The position numbers were made by a program, and so were the translations under genes. Below the pieces are notes generated by a model. The model made no database searches, was not told where the DNA came from, and saw nothing but the letters and a program-made list of their open reading frames with translations. A DNA stretch of 64,000 nt from Veronia nyctiphanis (GTDB lineage: Bacteria > Pseudomonadota > Gammaproteobacteria > Enterobacterales > Vibrionaceae): contig NZ_PEIB01000003.1 of assembly GCF_004116385.1 (NCBI RefSeq), positions 1-64,000 on the forward strand. Reading direction: 5' to 3'. The first letter of the stretch is position 1; every line of letters starts with the position of its first letter. This document shows, in pieces, positions 56,815-64,000 of the stretch.

Positions 56815-57812
56815 ATGATTCGAGGCTATCTCTGTGAGTTTATAAGAGCCATATCAAAATCAGAAAGCTATGATGCGGCCTTTTGATTAAAAGACGGAAA
56901 TGGCTTAGTTGCTATTGTTTCGCCGAAAGCCTTAGTCACTTTTCAATATCGATGCAGATTCAATGGCATCAATCAAAGGTTTAGATTCGGGAAGTATCCG
57001 ATAGTTAACCTCAAGGATGCAAGACAAATCCATAAGCGCATGGTTGAGTTGAGAGAAGAGGTTAAGAACCCAGAAATTGCCCTCACCGGAGATAATGAAT
57101 TCACCACTCTGGATGATTGTGTAAACTACTGGCTAGAACCCACAGTAGTTCATCTGAAAAAGGGTACCCAAGAGCTTTATAAGTCCTTCGCTAAAAACTA
57201 CTACCTCAACGTTTTTCCTGACAAAGATGTTGAAAAGATAAGTCCGCGAGAGTGGATGGAATGGTTCGACAAGATTTCCGAACACAATCGTAAATTTGCT
57301 AACTCCGCGTTCTCCAAGCTTCGCTCCTGTCTGAACTTCTGCAAGAGCAAATTCATCATCAACGGTACTAAGCTTGAAATGCTTCGCCAACAAGATGTGG
57401 GCATACCGTCGGAAAAGGGAAGTAGGGTATTGCGTTGGCATGAACTAGCTAAGATTTGGATAGCCATAGAGAGAAGCCAAGCGAGCACTGCGAACAAATC
57501 ACTGCATCAGCTCACCATGTTGATAGGAAATCGACTATCAGAGCTTAGGCTGGCTAAAAGAAGCCATTTTGATCTAGAAACAGGCATTTGGACGGTGCCA
57601 AAAGAGATAAGCAAGATGGGGAATGAAATTCGGCGCCCAATCCCACCGGTGGCTAAGCCAATCATCGAGAGATTAATGATGGCTTGAGATGACTATTTGT
57701 TCCCCGGCCAAAACTTCAATATTCCTATCACTATCTCTGGCGCCAATCGATATATCCGAAGAATAAGAGAGTCACTAGATATAGAGGATTGGCGCACCCA
57801 TGATTTCCGCCG
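56815..57812 (+). pseudogene. Tyrosine integrase with Arm domain, two stops and lost C-terminus
   Basis: Phage/island-type tyrosine recombinase. ATG 56815 is in frame with the long open part. Residues about 25-75 are the Arm (DUF4102-like) domain (LKDGNGLVAIVSPKALVTFQYR, GKYPIVNLKDARQ), followed by the core-binding domain. The catalytic region begins TMLIGNRLSELRLAKRSHFD with the first Arg and reaches THDFRR (His-x-x-Arg). In-frame TGA codons lie at 56884-56886 and 57685-57687. Homology ends near 57812, before the Tyr nucleophile, where unrelated sequence begins. Inactive. Confidence 0.82.
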
Positions 57813-57921
57813 CCCATACCTGAGAATAACTCAGCGGCTTGTGCCCACGCGACGCCATCACTGGCACCGCCGCCAAGACTGAACAGACCAACCCAATACC
57901 TATACCAACAAACGTTTTCAT
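57775..57921 (-). pseudogene. Truncated exported protein fused into the integrase remnant
   Basis: A gene start with an excellent AAGGA Shine-Dalgarno reads MKTFVGIGIGLVCSVLAAVP, a signal peptide, then VMASRGHKPLSYSQVWA. Around 57812 the sequence becomes the complement of the integrase, and the frame stops at 57775 after 48 residues. The rest of the gene is missing, so this marks a deletion or insertion junction. Confidence 0.6.
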
Positions 57922-57950
57922 CGTTTTTCCTTTTCCTTGATAAATAAAAC

Positions 57951-57968
57951 AACCACCTGAGGGTGGTT
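57951..57968 (-). terminator. Minus-strand terminator-like hairpin
   Basis: Stem AACCACC/GGTGGTT (57951-57957 with 57962-57968), followed on the minus strand by GTTTTATTTA. It lies just upstream of the truncated exported gene, and the gene it once ended is not visible. Confidence 0.5.
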
Positions 57969-58423
57969 AACAGAAATCTAGACATTTACCGCCCAAGGAT
58001 ACGTCACAAAGTGTGAAGTGTTAATTGCAGTTTGTAATTATTTATTGTGTGTTTAGTAGCTGTTTTTGCAGGTTTTTATGGGTAGATGATAGTCAGCATG
58101 TTCTGGGATGAGGTTTTCGAGTGATGTACGGTTTATTGGTGTAATGATGTGTAATTAACTAGGCATTGATTTGGGTTAATAGTTAAGGCGTCTTCAGACA
58201 AAACAAAGGGAACTGACATGAGCGAAGCAGTTTGATTATGGGGTAATTGAACGCTTTGTAAAAAGCAATAGCCACCCATCAGTTGGTTTCATTCTTGCTA
58301 GCTCCAGATATTTTCCGCCAACAGATGACGAGATTACCCTGTATCTATTGAGTTTCACATTGCGTTGTAAAGGTCAATCTACGTGAACCGAAAGATTATC
58401 ATCATTGGATAAAACACTAGGAA
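57969..58423. other. Island gap with a broken small frame
   Basis: A good Shine-Dalgarno (AAAGGGAAC) precedes ATG 58218, which stops after five codons (MSEAV). Shifting frame there opens a 54-codon stretch to 58386 (KQFDYGVIERFVKSNSHPSV and following) of no known family. It may be a disrupted small gene. Nothing else is recognisable; no integron attC was seen. Confidence 0.35.
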
Positions 58424-59800
58424 ATGAGGAACAAAAAATTGGGACAAGATACATCTGAAAAACAATCCAAGAAGTTTAACTTTACTTATGTTCCCGTTGT
58501 AGCCAATGGAGCTGCACTAAAAAATGACGCCGTAAAGGCTGTTCATGAAGCATATAAAAATGGTGGAGACTCTACATCTAAACTTCATAATCTAGTCAAA
58601 AACTCGAAGAATGACCTGAGTGATCTGCTAACCGTTATGCGAAAGGGTAATGATCAAGACTGGATTGACGGTGAGGTAGATGGAATGCCTGCCCGCTACA
58701 TACAAGATGGGGATTGTTATTGCTCGTTTGTTACCTCTAAATTAGATGATGAATTGGCTAAAGTCGTTGGTGCAGACAAGGTTCACCATAATCGCGTTAT
58801 TCACGTACAGTTTTCTTCTAGTTCTGGGCTTACTTGGTACCAGAAGTACCTTATTGAGGGTGGAGTTGACCTTGGTCTCAGTATTGCCGCAGAAAAATTA
58901 CTGTTAGCCGGCGCCAAAATGTTTATTAATAAAATGAGTCGTTTGTTTGCTAATGATCGGATTCAACCTGGCATGCGAGAAATTGAACTCCAAAATATCG
59001 TACACGAAGATTTACATGCGCCACAGGGCTTAGAGGCAATTGAGCCCGATCAAGGGGCTTTACAGGATTTGTATCAAGAACTCGATGTTGCGGGAATTGA
59101 AATTGAGTTTGATTTAGAAGAAACGTTGATGGCTCAACTATTAAATGGTGCTGCATTTGGTGGAGAGCTAATAGTCGTAGCGGTTATAGCAATTGTAATT
59201 GATCTTTTAATCAATCAGCTATTTAAAGAATACCACTTTAGTTTTGAAGTTTATAATATTACTTCGAAACCTCTGACTGATCTTGGTTTCCCATATATGG
59301 ATAACGTTGATAAATCAGCAGCAAAAGGCACATCTACAAATGTACTTGGACCTGCAACCATAGGAAATCCTCAGTGCTCTCCGATACCAGGATTTAAGAC
59401 TAATGAACCTATTATTTCTATCGCTTCATATTATATGGTGAACGATAGTACCTTTTTTGAAGGATTAGGTATGATTTTTAATGCTAACTTGGATATTAAA
59501 AATATCAGTAATGTGTGTGCTGTTGCTGATATTCCTAGATTTTCCGACAACTCGATTTCAGCTCTATTTAACGTAGATAAGGAAAAATTTGAAAGCACAT
59601 ATAAACATCAAGAGGGAGCTAATAAGGTTCTCAGAGTCGAAAAAAATTGTGATGATTTTTCAGTTGTTATGACAATGAGTAAATTGTCTGGTGCTGATGA
59701 AAACAGCTATTGCTCGAATCTTTTTATCACTGATAACAACACAATGAATGATCTTCTTGCATACATAGAGAAGACCGAGGAAAAAGAACCCGTCACTTAA
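58424..59800 (+). CDS. Unknown 458-aa protein with hydrophobic segment and beta-rich C-terminus
   Basis: I do not recognise this protein. Residues 1-135 are charged and without a signal peptide. An amphipathic stretch follows (GVDLGLSIAAEKLLLAGAKM), then an acidic region (EALEPD-like, residues 205-240) and a strongly hydrophobic segment at about 247-268 (FGGELIVVAVIAIVIDLLI). The C-terminal 180 residues look beta-rich (FSFEVYNITSKPLTDLGF) with several Cys (PQCSPI, NVCAVAD, NCDDF, SYCSNL). The layout resembles membrane-active or pore-forming proteins, as inference only. ATG 58424 has AGGAA directly against it, and a TTG at 58439 has GAGGA at eight bases and may be the true start. Lower GC than the core. 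Confidence 0.65.
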   Translation: MRNKKLGQDTSEKQSKKFNFTYVPVVANGAALKNDAVKAVHEAYKNGGDSTSKLHNLVKNSKNDLSDLLTVMRKGNDQDWIDGEVDGMPARYIQDGDCYCSFVTSKLDDELAKVVGADKVHHNRVIHVQFSSSSGLTWYQKYLIEGGVDLGLSIAAEKLLLAGAKMFINKMSRLFANDRIQPGMREIELQNIVHEDLHAPQGLEAIEPDQGALQDLYQELDVAGIEIEFDLEETLMAQLLNGAAFGGELIVVAVIAIVIDLLINQLFKEYHFSFEVYNITSKPLTDLGFPYMDNVDKSAAKGTSTNVLGPATIGNPQCSPIPGFKTNEPIISIASYYMVNDSTFFEGLGMIFNANLDIKNISNVCAVADIPRFSDNSISALFNVDKEKFESTYKHQEGANKVLRVEKNCDDFSVVMTMSKLSGADENSYCSNLFITDNNTMNDLLAYIEKTEEKEPVT

Positions 59801-60081
59801 CATTTTAGAGTTTTTTAGGTTTATAGAAAAGCCTTGCTTTTGGCCGGGGCTTGTTTGTTTGAGACACTTAGCCAACCTATACCGTGTTAGAGCTCTCCTA
59901 GAATGTTCGGAGCGTCTTCACTATTAGGTATATAAATCTATCTGGATAGTAATGTGAAGCAACCACACTGATTTTGATTTCATCTTTTTTCGACTCAAAC
60001 CAATTTAATGAATTGAAATTATTAATAAATTGAGATTTATGTGTATGTTCAACGGTTGAGATTTTACTGCAAAGAGAATAT

Positions 60082-60765
60082 ATGACCAAGTTACTAAAAG
60101 TTGATAGCGCGATCCTCCTAGCCATCATAACTGTCTTTTTTTACCTTGTTGGTACCACTGGCTACCACGGGTATATTAACTCGATGGGGTTAGAATCGAG
60201 CCTGCTAGAAAAAAGCTATCGTGAGATTTTATATAAAGGATTATTGATATTTTTAGATTCATATATGGACCTTAATAACTACATCTATATATTAACCGCA
60301 GTTATTATATCAATGTTATTTATCCATGGAATGGCGTTGAAATATCTAAGTTCTCTTAAATTAAAATACTTTAATTTTTCAAAAGAAGCTGGGAAAAATA
60401 CGATTTATGAAGGTGGAAAAAATGTTTTAAATACGGTTTTTCCTATTCTAATTGTATCTCTTTTAGTAGTGTTACTATTTTCTTACTTAGTCCATGTACA
60501 TAAGGTAAATAACTTTAGTGCCAAGAGTACGATTAGTAACCATATCGATAATAGCTTTGAAAAACCAAGGCAGATTAATATTAAATTAGATGGAAAGAAA
60601 CGGAAGATGACTCTTCTAGTTTGTGGCTCTAGTAATTGTGCTGCTATTGAAAATGATACTAATATAATATTTTATTTTCCAACAAGTATAGAGTTTAATC
60701 ATATCCATGGACCAGAAATACTAAGCTACAAAATTGCAGCTGTTGATAAAGATGTAACCGAGTAA
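60082..60765 (+). CDS. Unknown 227-aa three-helix membrane protein
   Basis: Membrane protein of unknown family. Helices are at about residues 9-30 (AILLAIITVFFYLVGTTGYH), 66-90 (YIYILTAVIISMLFIHGMAL) and 117-140 (VFPILIVSLLVVLLFSYLVH). A soluble domain of about 85 residues follows with KPRQINIKLDGKKRKMTLLV and CGSSNCAAIE. The sequence GYHGYINSMGLESSLLEKSY after the first helix resembles an extracytoplasmic loop found in various small membrane proteins. It is AT-rich, starts at ATG 60082 and follows the 458-aa gene by 281 bp in the same direction, so the two could work together. A terminator hairpin follows. Confidence 0.65.
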   Translation: MTKLLKVDSAILLAIITVFFYLVGTTGYHGYINSMGLESSLLEKSYREILYKGLLIFLDSYMDLNNYIYILTAVIISMLFIHGMALKYLSSLKLKYFNFSKEAGKNTIYEGGKNVLNTVFPILIVSLLVVLLFSYLVHVHKVNNFSAKSTISNHIDNSFEKPRQINIKLDGKKRKMTLLVCGSSNCAAIENDTNIIFYFPTSIEFNHIHGPEILSYKIAAVDKDVTE

Positions 60766-60790
60766 ATTTACTACTTATCTTAATTTTATA

Positions 60791-60813
60791 AGCCCCAGCT
60801 AAAAGCTGGGGCT
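60791..60813 (+). terminator. Terminator after the island membrane gene
   Basis: Stem AGCCCCAGCT/AGCTGGGGCT (10 bp) with loop AAA, modest T content afterwards. Confidence 0.75.
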
Positions 60814-60837
60814 ATCTTACAATTCATTTATATATTG

Positions 60838-60912
60838 CTATTTTTTAGTTTGTCTTCCAATGCCCTGTCCTCCAAGGAAACACACAATCGCAAGAAATAT
60901 TTTTTCCGCCAT
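60838..60912 (-). CDS. Possible 24-aa hydrophobic peptide
   Basis: ATG-started minus-strand frame reading MAEKIFLAIVCFLGGQGIG and a basic tail. A hydrophobic frame without a start codon (NIVIVILLLVFYAVHKEN) lies directly upstream and ends at 60916. Small hydrophobic peptides of this shape can be type I toxins or coat remnants, but chance is quite possible. Confidence 0.25.
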   Translation of the reverse strand: MAEKIFLAIVCFLGGQGIGRQTKK

Positions 60913-61116
60913 AGATTAATTTTCTTTGTGGACGGCATAAAAGACTAAAAGTAAGATTACAATAACGATGTTAATTGAATAGTTGACAGTGGGTACATCC
61001 GCCAGTCACATGATATTACCAGAATAAGAGTAATGAGATTAAGATTAATCAATTACTTCCTCAATTTACATTGATATGGGCTAGTCAACCGAACTGAGTT
61101 GAATCCAAAAAATAGG

Positions 61117-61350
61117 TTAGACTCGCTCCCAATCTATTGGCGAGCGACGCCAAATTGCCATCAACAGAGCATCCAGAGCCAATTCTTTCGTTATTCGGCT
61201 TTTCATCGACCAACCAATCACACGCCTTCAGAACAAATCAATGACAATGGCCAGATATAATCAGCCTCCATACGTCATAATGTACGTTATGTCTGTTACC
61301 CATGACTGATTAGACTCTATAAGATTGAACGTCCGTGCCAGCTTATTGAA
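61117..61350 (-). mobile_element. IS3-family transposase (OrfB) remnant
   Basis: Read on the minus strand, the fragment gives NKLARTFNLIESNQSWVTDI, TYIMTYGG, stop, LYLAIVIDLF, stop, [20 protein letters not shown] and [11 protein letters not shown]. This is the DDE-domain start of IS3-group OrfB, with the first Asp in VTDITYI. Two in-frame TGAs replace Trp (GGW) and probably Ser. The second Asp, the Glu, both ends and OrfA are missing. It is a dead fragment that helps mark the right side of the island. Sequence to about 61440 shows no further clear homology. Confidence 0.75.
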
Positions 61351-61513
61351 GGCTATTCACCTTTTTTAATCGTGTCAGTATCAGAGAACTCGACTCAAAA
61401 CCAAATCTAGGTGTCACTCGTAAAGTGTCATCCAACTACCAATAATATCTCGTCGATTACTGTGTTATCACGCATGATTTGATTGATATTAAGAGATGCA
61501 TTGAGATGTAAGA

Positions 61514-61936
61514 ATGAGAGATACAGTCGTTAAAAACATCCGCCAAAGATTTAGAAGTTACTCCTTGTTGTTTGAACAAATTGCAGAGGACTCTCTGACG
61601 TTGCAATTGCCTGTTGCTATGAGCAAATCGGTTGGTGAGCACATGTGGTGTATCGTTGGCGCGAGGGAAAGTTATACTCGGGCTTTGCTGAATGGTAAAT
61701 GGGATGGTTTTGCCTGCTCACTCAAATCAGATTCCAATTACTCAGAGATCAAAAAGGCATTAGACGATTCGTCACGCAGTTTCGATGATGCTCTTGCAGC
61801 AGTAAAGGTATGGACAGAAGAACGAGATGACTTACTCGTCCACTTACTCGAACATGAAACCATGCACGAAGGACAACTCATTCGACATCTTTACGCTTTG
61901 GGAGAAACTGTTCCATCTTCGATCAAGTGGGCATAG
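61514..61936 (+). CDS. DinB-superfamily protein
   Basis: Four-helix-bundle metalloprotein-like protein of 140 aa. The usual three His positions appear: GEHMWCIVGARESY (first) and VHLLEHETMHEGQLIRHLYA (second and third). DinB-like proteins include thiol-dependent transferases, but most have no known activity. It lies just right of the IS3 remnant and may be core. The start ATG at 61514 has a weak Shine-Dalgarno. Confidence 0.75.
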   Translation: MRDTVVKNIRQRFRSYSLLFEQIAEDSLTLQLPVAMSKSVGEHMWCIVGARESYTRALLNGKWDGFACSLKSDSNYSEIKKALDDSSRSFDDALAAVKVWTEERDDLLVHLLEHETMHEGQLIRHLYALGETVPSSIKWA

Positions 61937-62154
61937 GTGAATGATTGGCTTTTCCCATGTTTCGTTCGTCCATCAACAACCCATTCATCAAAGTGAAATT
62001 TAGAGGCATATCTCAACTTATTGCTTCCAACCTTTGACACTAAAGACTCATATCCGCGCAAAAAGTATTATGGTTGGTACCTAAAACCCTACGCACTCAA
62101 GTTTATATAGCTAGGTGTGGCCGGATGTTTCTCTTTACTCTATAGGTACACCAA

Positions 62155-62631
62155 ATGAAACTTGCAGGAATTTTGCTTTCCACGGCTATGGGGCTCGGTG
62201 CCTTTTCCGGCTCTGCCGCCGCGACAGAACACAACTTCGGATTGGGGATGGGTTCTAACTTCAACGGTGTTGGTGCGTATTATGGCATGAATGTGTCAGA
62301 TGCGATGGTTTACGCATCAGCGGGTTGTTTGGCATTGGTTCAAACATCAGGTAACGACTTTAATTCGGATTGCGGAGTGGGTGCTGGCTATTTGAATACC
62401 GCACTTCTTTTCCCCGGTGAAGGAAAACACGCTGTCGGTGTCCATGTTGGTTCAGGTTATAACACGGTTAATGACGACAGTGAGTTTCAAGTCTTCGTTG
62501 CACCACAATATGTCTATTACGTTAATGGGCAGAACAAACCGGGTGCTCAGTTCGGAGGCTCAGTCATGCTGGCTGAAACTGACGGAGATATCGTTGAATC
62601 TCTAATGTTGAATATGGGTTATCAATTCTAA
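62155..62631 (+). CDS. Exported beta-barrel-like protein
   Basis: Small envelope protein of 158 aa. A signal peptide (ILLSTAMGLGAFSGSAAA) is followed by alternating strands (HNFGLGMGSNFNGVGAYYGMN, AVGVHVGSGYNTV, FQVFVAPQYVYYVNG), and the chain ends NMGYQF with a terminal Phe, the classic outer-membrane-barrel sign. Two Cys may pair (GCLAL, DCGVG). Function unknown. A terminator follows. Confidence 0.7.
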   Translation: MKLAGILLSTAMGLGAFSGSAAATEHNFGLGMGSNFNGVGAYYGMNVSDAMVYASAGCLALVQTSGNDFNSDCGVGAGYLNTALLFPGEGKHAVGVHVGSGYNTVNDDSEFQVFVAPQYVYYVNGQNKPGAQFGGSVMLAETDGDIVESLMLNMGYQF

Positions 62632-62661
62632 CAGCGTCTATCTTTGTGAACTCATAGAAAG

Positions 62662-62683
62662 CCTCACTTTGTGAGGTTTTTTT
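62662..62683 (+). terminator. Terminator after the barrel-like gene
   Basis: Stem CCTCAC/GTGAGG with loop TTT, followed by seven T. Confidence 0.85.
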
Positions 62684-62765
62684 CTTCTTGTCTCCTCGAC
62701 TATCTTATTCGCATCTTTGATTAATTCCTTTCTGTTTAATTGCGATAACCTTAGCGTCTAATGGA

Positions 62766-63842
62766 ATGAAGAATACGCATTGGATGATGAAAATAAATTT
62801 GTGGCTATCACCTTGGCCAATGATGTCATGTGCATTGATGCTATTGACTGCCTGTTCAGCGAATACGTCAGATCAGAGGCAATACCCGGATGTTTTTATA
62901 AACACTGAATATGTAGAAAGACCGGGTGCTGGTTCGCTTCTCGCTGTTGCTAAAGACTACTTGTCTTCTGAACGTTTACGCCCCGAACCCATAAAACCTC
63001 TTCCCGTTCAGACAATCACAGCCGATCAGTTAACGGTAGAAAAACAGAATGTTGTGTACCGAATCGGTCACTCTACGTTGTTGCTAAAACTTGATGGGCA
63101 GTTAATCCTTACCGATCCCATGTTCAGCGAACGCGCATCGCCTTCCCAATGGGTTGGGCCAAAGCGTTTTCATCCCGTACCCATTCGTCCCGAGGACTTA
63201 CCTCCCATTGATGTTGTCGTGATCAGTCATGATCATTATGACCATCTTGACCAAGGTTCCGTCGAAGCGCTTGCTGATAAAACTGCGGTGTTTTTAGTGC
63301 CATTAAAAGTCAAGCCTTACCTCGTCGAGTGGGGGGTGAGGCCGGATAAAATCATTGAGCTGAACTGGTGGGAATCGGTATCAGTTAAAAACACTGAATT
63401 TGTGCTGACGCCAGCGCAACACTTTTCGGGCAGGGGCGTGCTTAAAAAAGACAACACGCTTTGGGGGAGTTGGGTCATGCTCGGTGAAAATGCAAGGGTT
63501 TTCTTCAGTGGTGACTCTGGCTACTTTGGCGGCTTCAAAAGGATCGGAAAAAAATATGGTCCATTTGATCTGACGCTAATTGAAACAGGTGCTTACAATA
63601 GTCGTTGGCCTTTTGTTCATATGTTTCCTGAACAAAGCGTACAGGCGCATATTGACCTCAATGGTAAGGTCATGATGCCGATTCATAATTGTACATTTGA
63701 TCTCTCTACACATGATTGGAATGAACCATTGTTAAAAGCTTTCCAAAGCAGTAAGAAGAGAGATGTAACCATGGTAGCGCCGCAGATGGGCGAGCGACTT
63801 GTCATTGGCGAAGCCCCACCGATATCAAGCTGGTGGAAATAA
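62766..63842 (+). CDS. MBL-fold metallohydrolase lipoprotein (NAPE-PLD-like)
   Basis: Lipoprotein of 358 aa with lipobox LTAC after a hydrophobic segment. RIGHSTLLLKLDGQLILTDPMFSERASP begins the fold, VVISHDHYDHLDQGS is the HxHxDH metal motif, then LTPAQHFSGRG, FFSGDSGYFGG and MPIHNCTFDLS. This is the UlaG/NAPE-PLD-like branch of the MBL superfamily, so a phospholipid or related substrate at the envelope is possible. ATG 62766 is chosen; a second pair of ATGs lies six codons in. The last 158 bases of the window show no further gene. Confidence 0.85.
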   Translation: MKNTHWMMKINLWLSPWPMMSCALMLLTACSANTSDQRQYPDVFINTEYVERPGAGSLLAVAKDYLSSERLRPEPIKPLPVQTITADQLTVEKQNVVYRIGHSTLLLKLDGQLILTDPMFSERASPSQWVGPKRFHPVPIRPEDLPPIDVVVISHDHYDHLDQGSVEALADKTAVFLVPLKVKPYLVEWGVRPDKIIELNWWESVSVKNTEFVLTPAQHFSGRGVLKKDNTLWGSWVMLGENARVFFSGDSGYFGGFKRIGKKYGPFDLTLIETGAYNSRWPFVHMFPEQSVQAHIDLNGKVMMPIHNCTFDLSTHDWNEPLLKAFQSSKKRDVTMVAPQMGERLVIGEAPPISSWWK

Positions 63843-64000
63843 CAGACATCAAACTTCGCAATTGATTTGGCTTATTAGCTAACTAATGCGCCATAAATAT
63901 TGCGAAAGAAACTTGATTTCAATGCTAATTACTCTCAGGCCGTGACTATTTCGTGTACTGTGAAGTAAACACCTACTCGTCATAATCATGAACCAAAACA

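Noticed and set aside
56652-57100. tRNA or att site next to the integrase
   Set aside because: No tRNA-like cloverleaf is visible beside the integrase and I could not find a matching direct repeat at the island's right side by eye.
1-64000. CRISPR array, rRNA or tRNA genes
   Set aside because: No regularly spaced repeats and no recognisable rRNA or tRNA sequences were found anywhere in the window.

Overview
The window looks like a chromosomal segment of a Vibrionaceae-type gammaproteobacterium. The evidence is a cdd-yohK-yohJ cluster, an SOS-controlled sulA-like gene, a ToxR-like membrane regulator, an OlsF-type ornithine-lipid synthase, an ldtD/mepK/ycbL group, RhlE and exonuclease I. Grimontia or Enterovibrio would fit, but that is inference from gene content only. 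Most of the window is ordinary and gene-dense. The clear accessory part is about 56.8-61.4 kb, which has a broken integrase on the left and an IS3-family remnant on the right.

Layout. 0-4 kb: a broken exported protein with a C-terminal CxxCH, a beta-carbonic anhydrase and rhlE. 3.9-6.4 kb: two tandem flagellin genes, one decayed, both with an inserted Calx-beta-like domain. 6.7-11.2 kb: a LysR regulator divergent from uraD and a DctPQM TRAP transporter, which suggests a purine/ureide uptake and catabolism module. 11.2-24.8 kb: an MDR oxidoreductase, a DMT transporter behind a leader-peptide-like element, an Lrp regulator, a serine hydrolase, PhzF, a methyltransferase, a Ntn hydrolase, a large AsmA-like protein, an alpha/beta hydrolase and an Lgt resembling the Bacteroidetes type. 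25-36.7 kb: a lipoprotein, a GrpB-family gene coupled to a broken membrane gene behind a LexA-type site, two broken GNATs, an S41 peptidase, an amidase, a chemoreceptor, a DMT transporter and a MarR regulator. 36.9-41.8 kb: a Fur-box-preceded operon of imelysin, di-haem oxidoreductase, second imelysin and Tat DUF1513 lipoprotein. 41.9-48.6 kb: ldtD, mepK, then olsF plus an LpxH-like phosphatase placed before ycbL. 48.9-56.7 kb: a winged-helix protein, sulA with an SOS box, tpm, a PAP2 phosphatase, cdd, yohK/yohJ, a ToxR-like regulator and sbcB. 56.8-61.4 kb: the island, with two unrecognised genes (458 aa and 227 aa). 61.5-64 kb: a DinB-like protein, a small barrel-like exported protein and an MBL-fold lipoprotein.

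Quality warning. More than a dozen otherwise well-conserved genes are split by one-base losses, often in short homopolymers (asmA-like, lgt, dctM, olsF twice, the di-haem oxidoreductase twice, two GNATs, a DMT transporter twice, the first gene), and tpm by a two-base loss. The pattern is more typical of sequencing or assembly error than of biology. I annotate these as interrupted genes over their full span. The first flagellin, the integrase, the IS3 remnant and the membrane gene with two in-frame TGAs look more like real decay.
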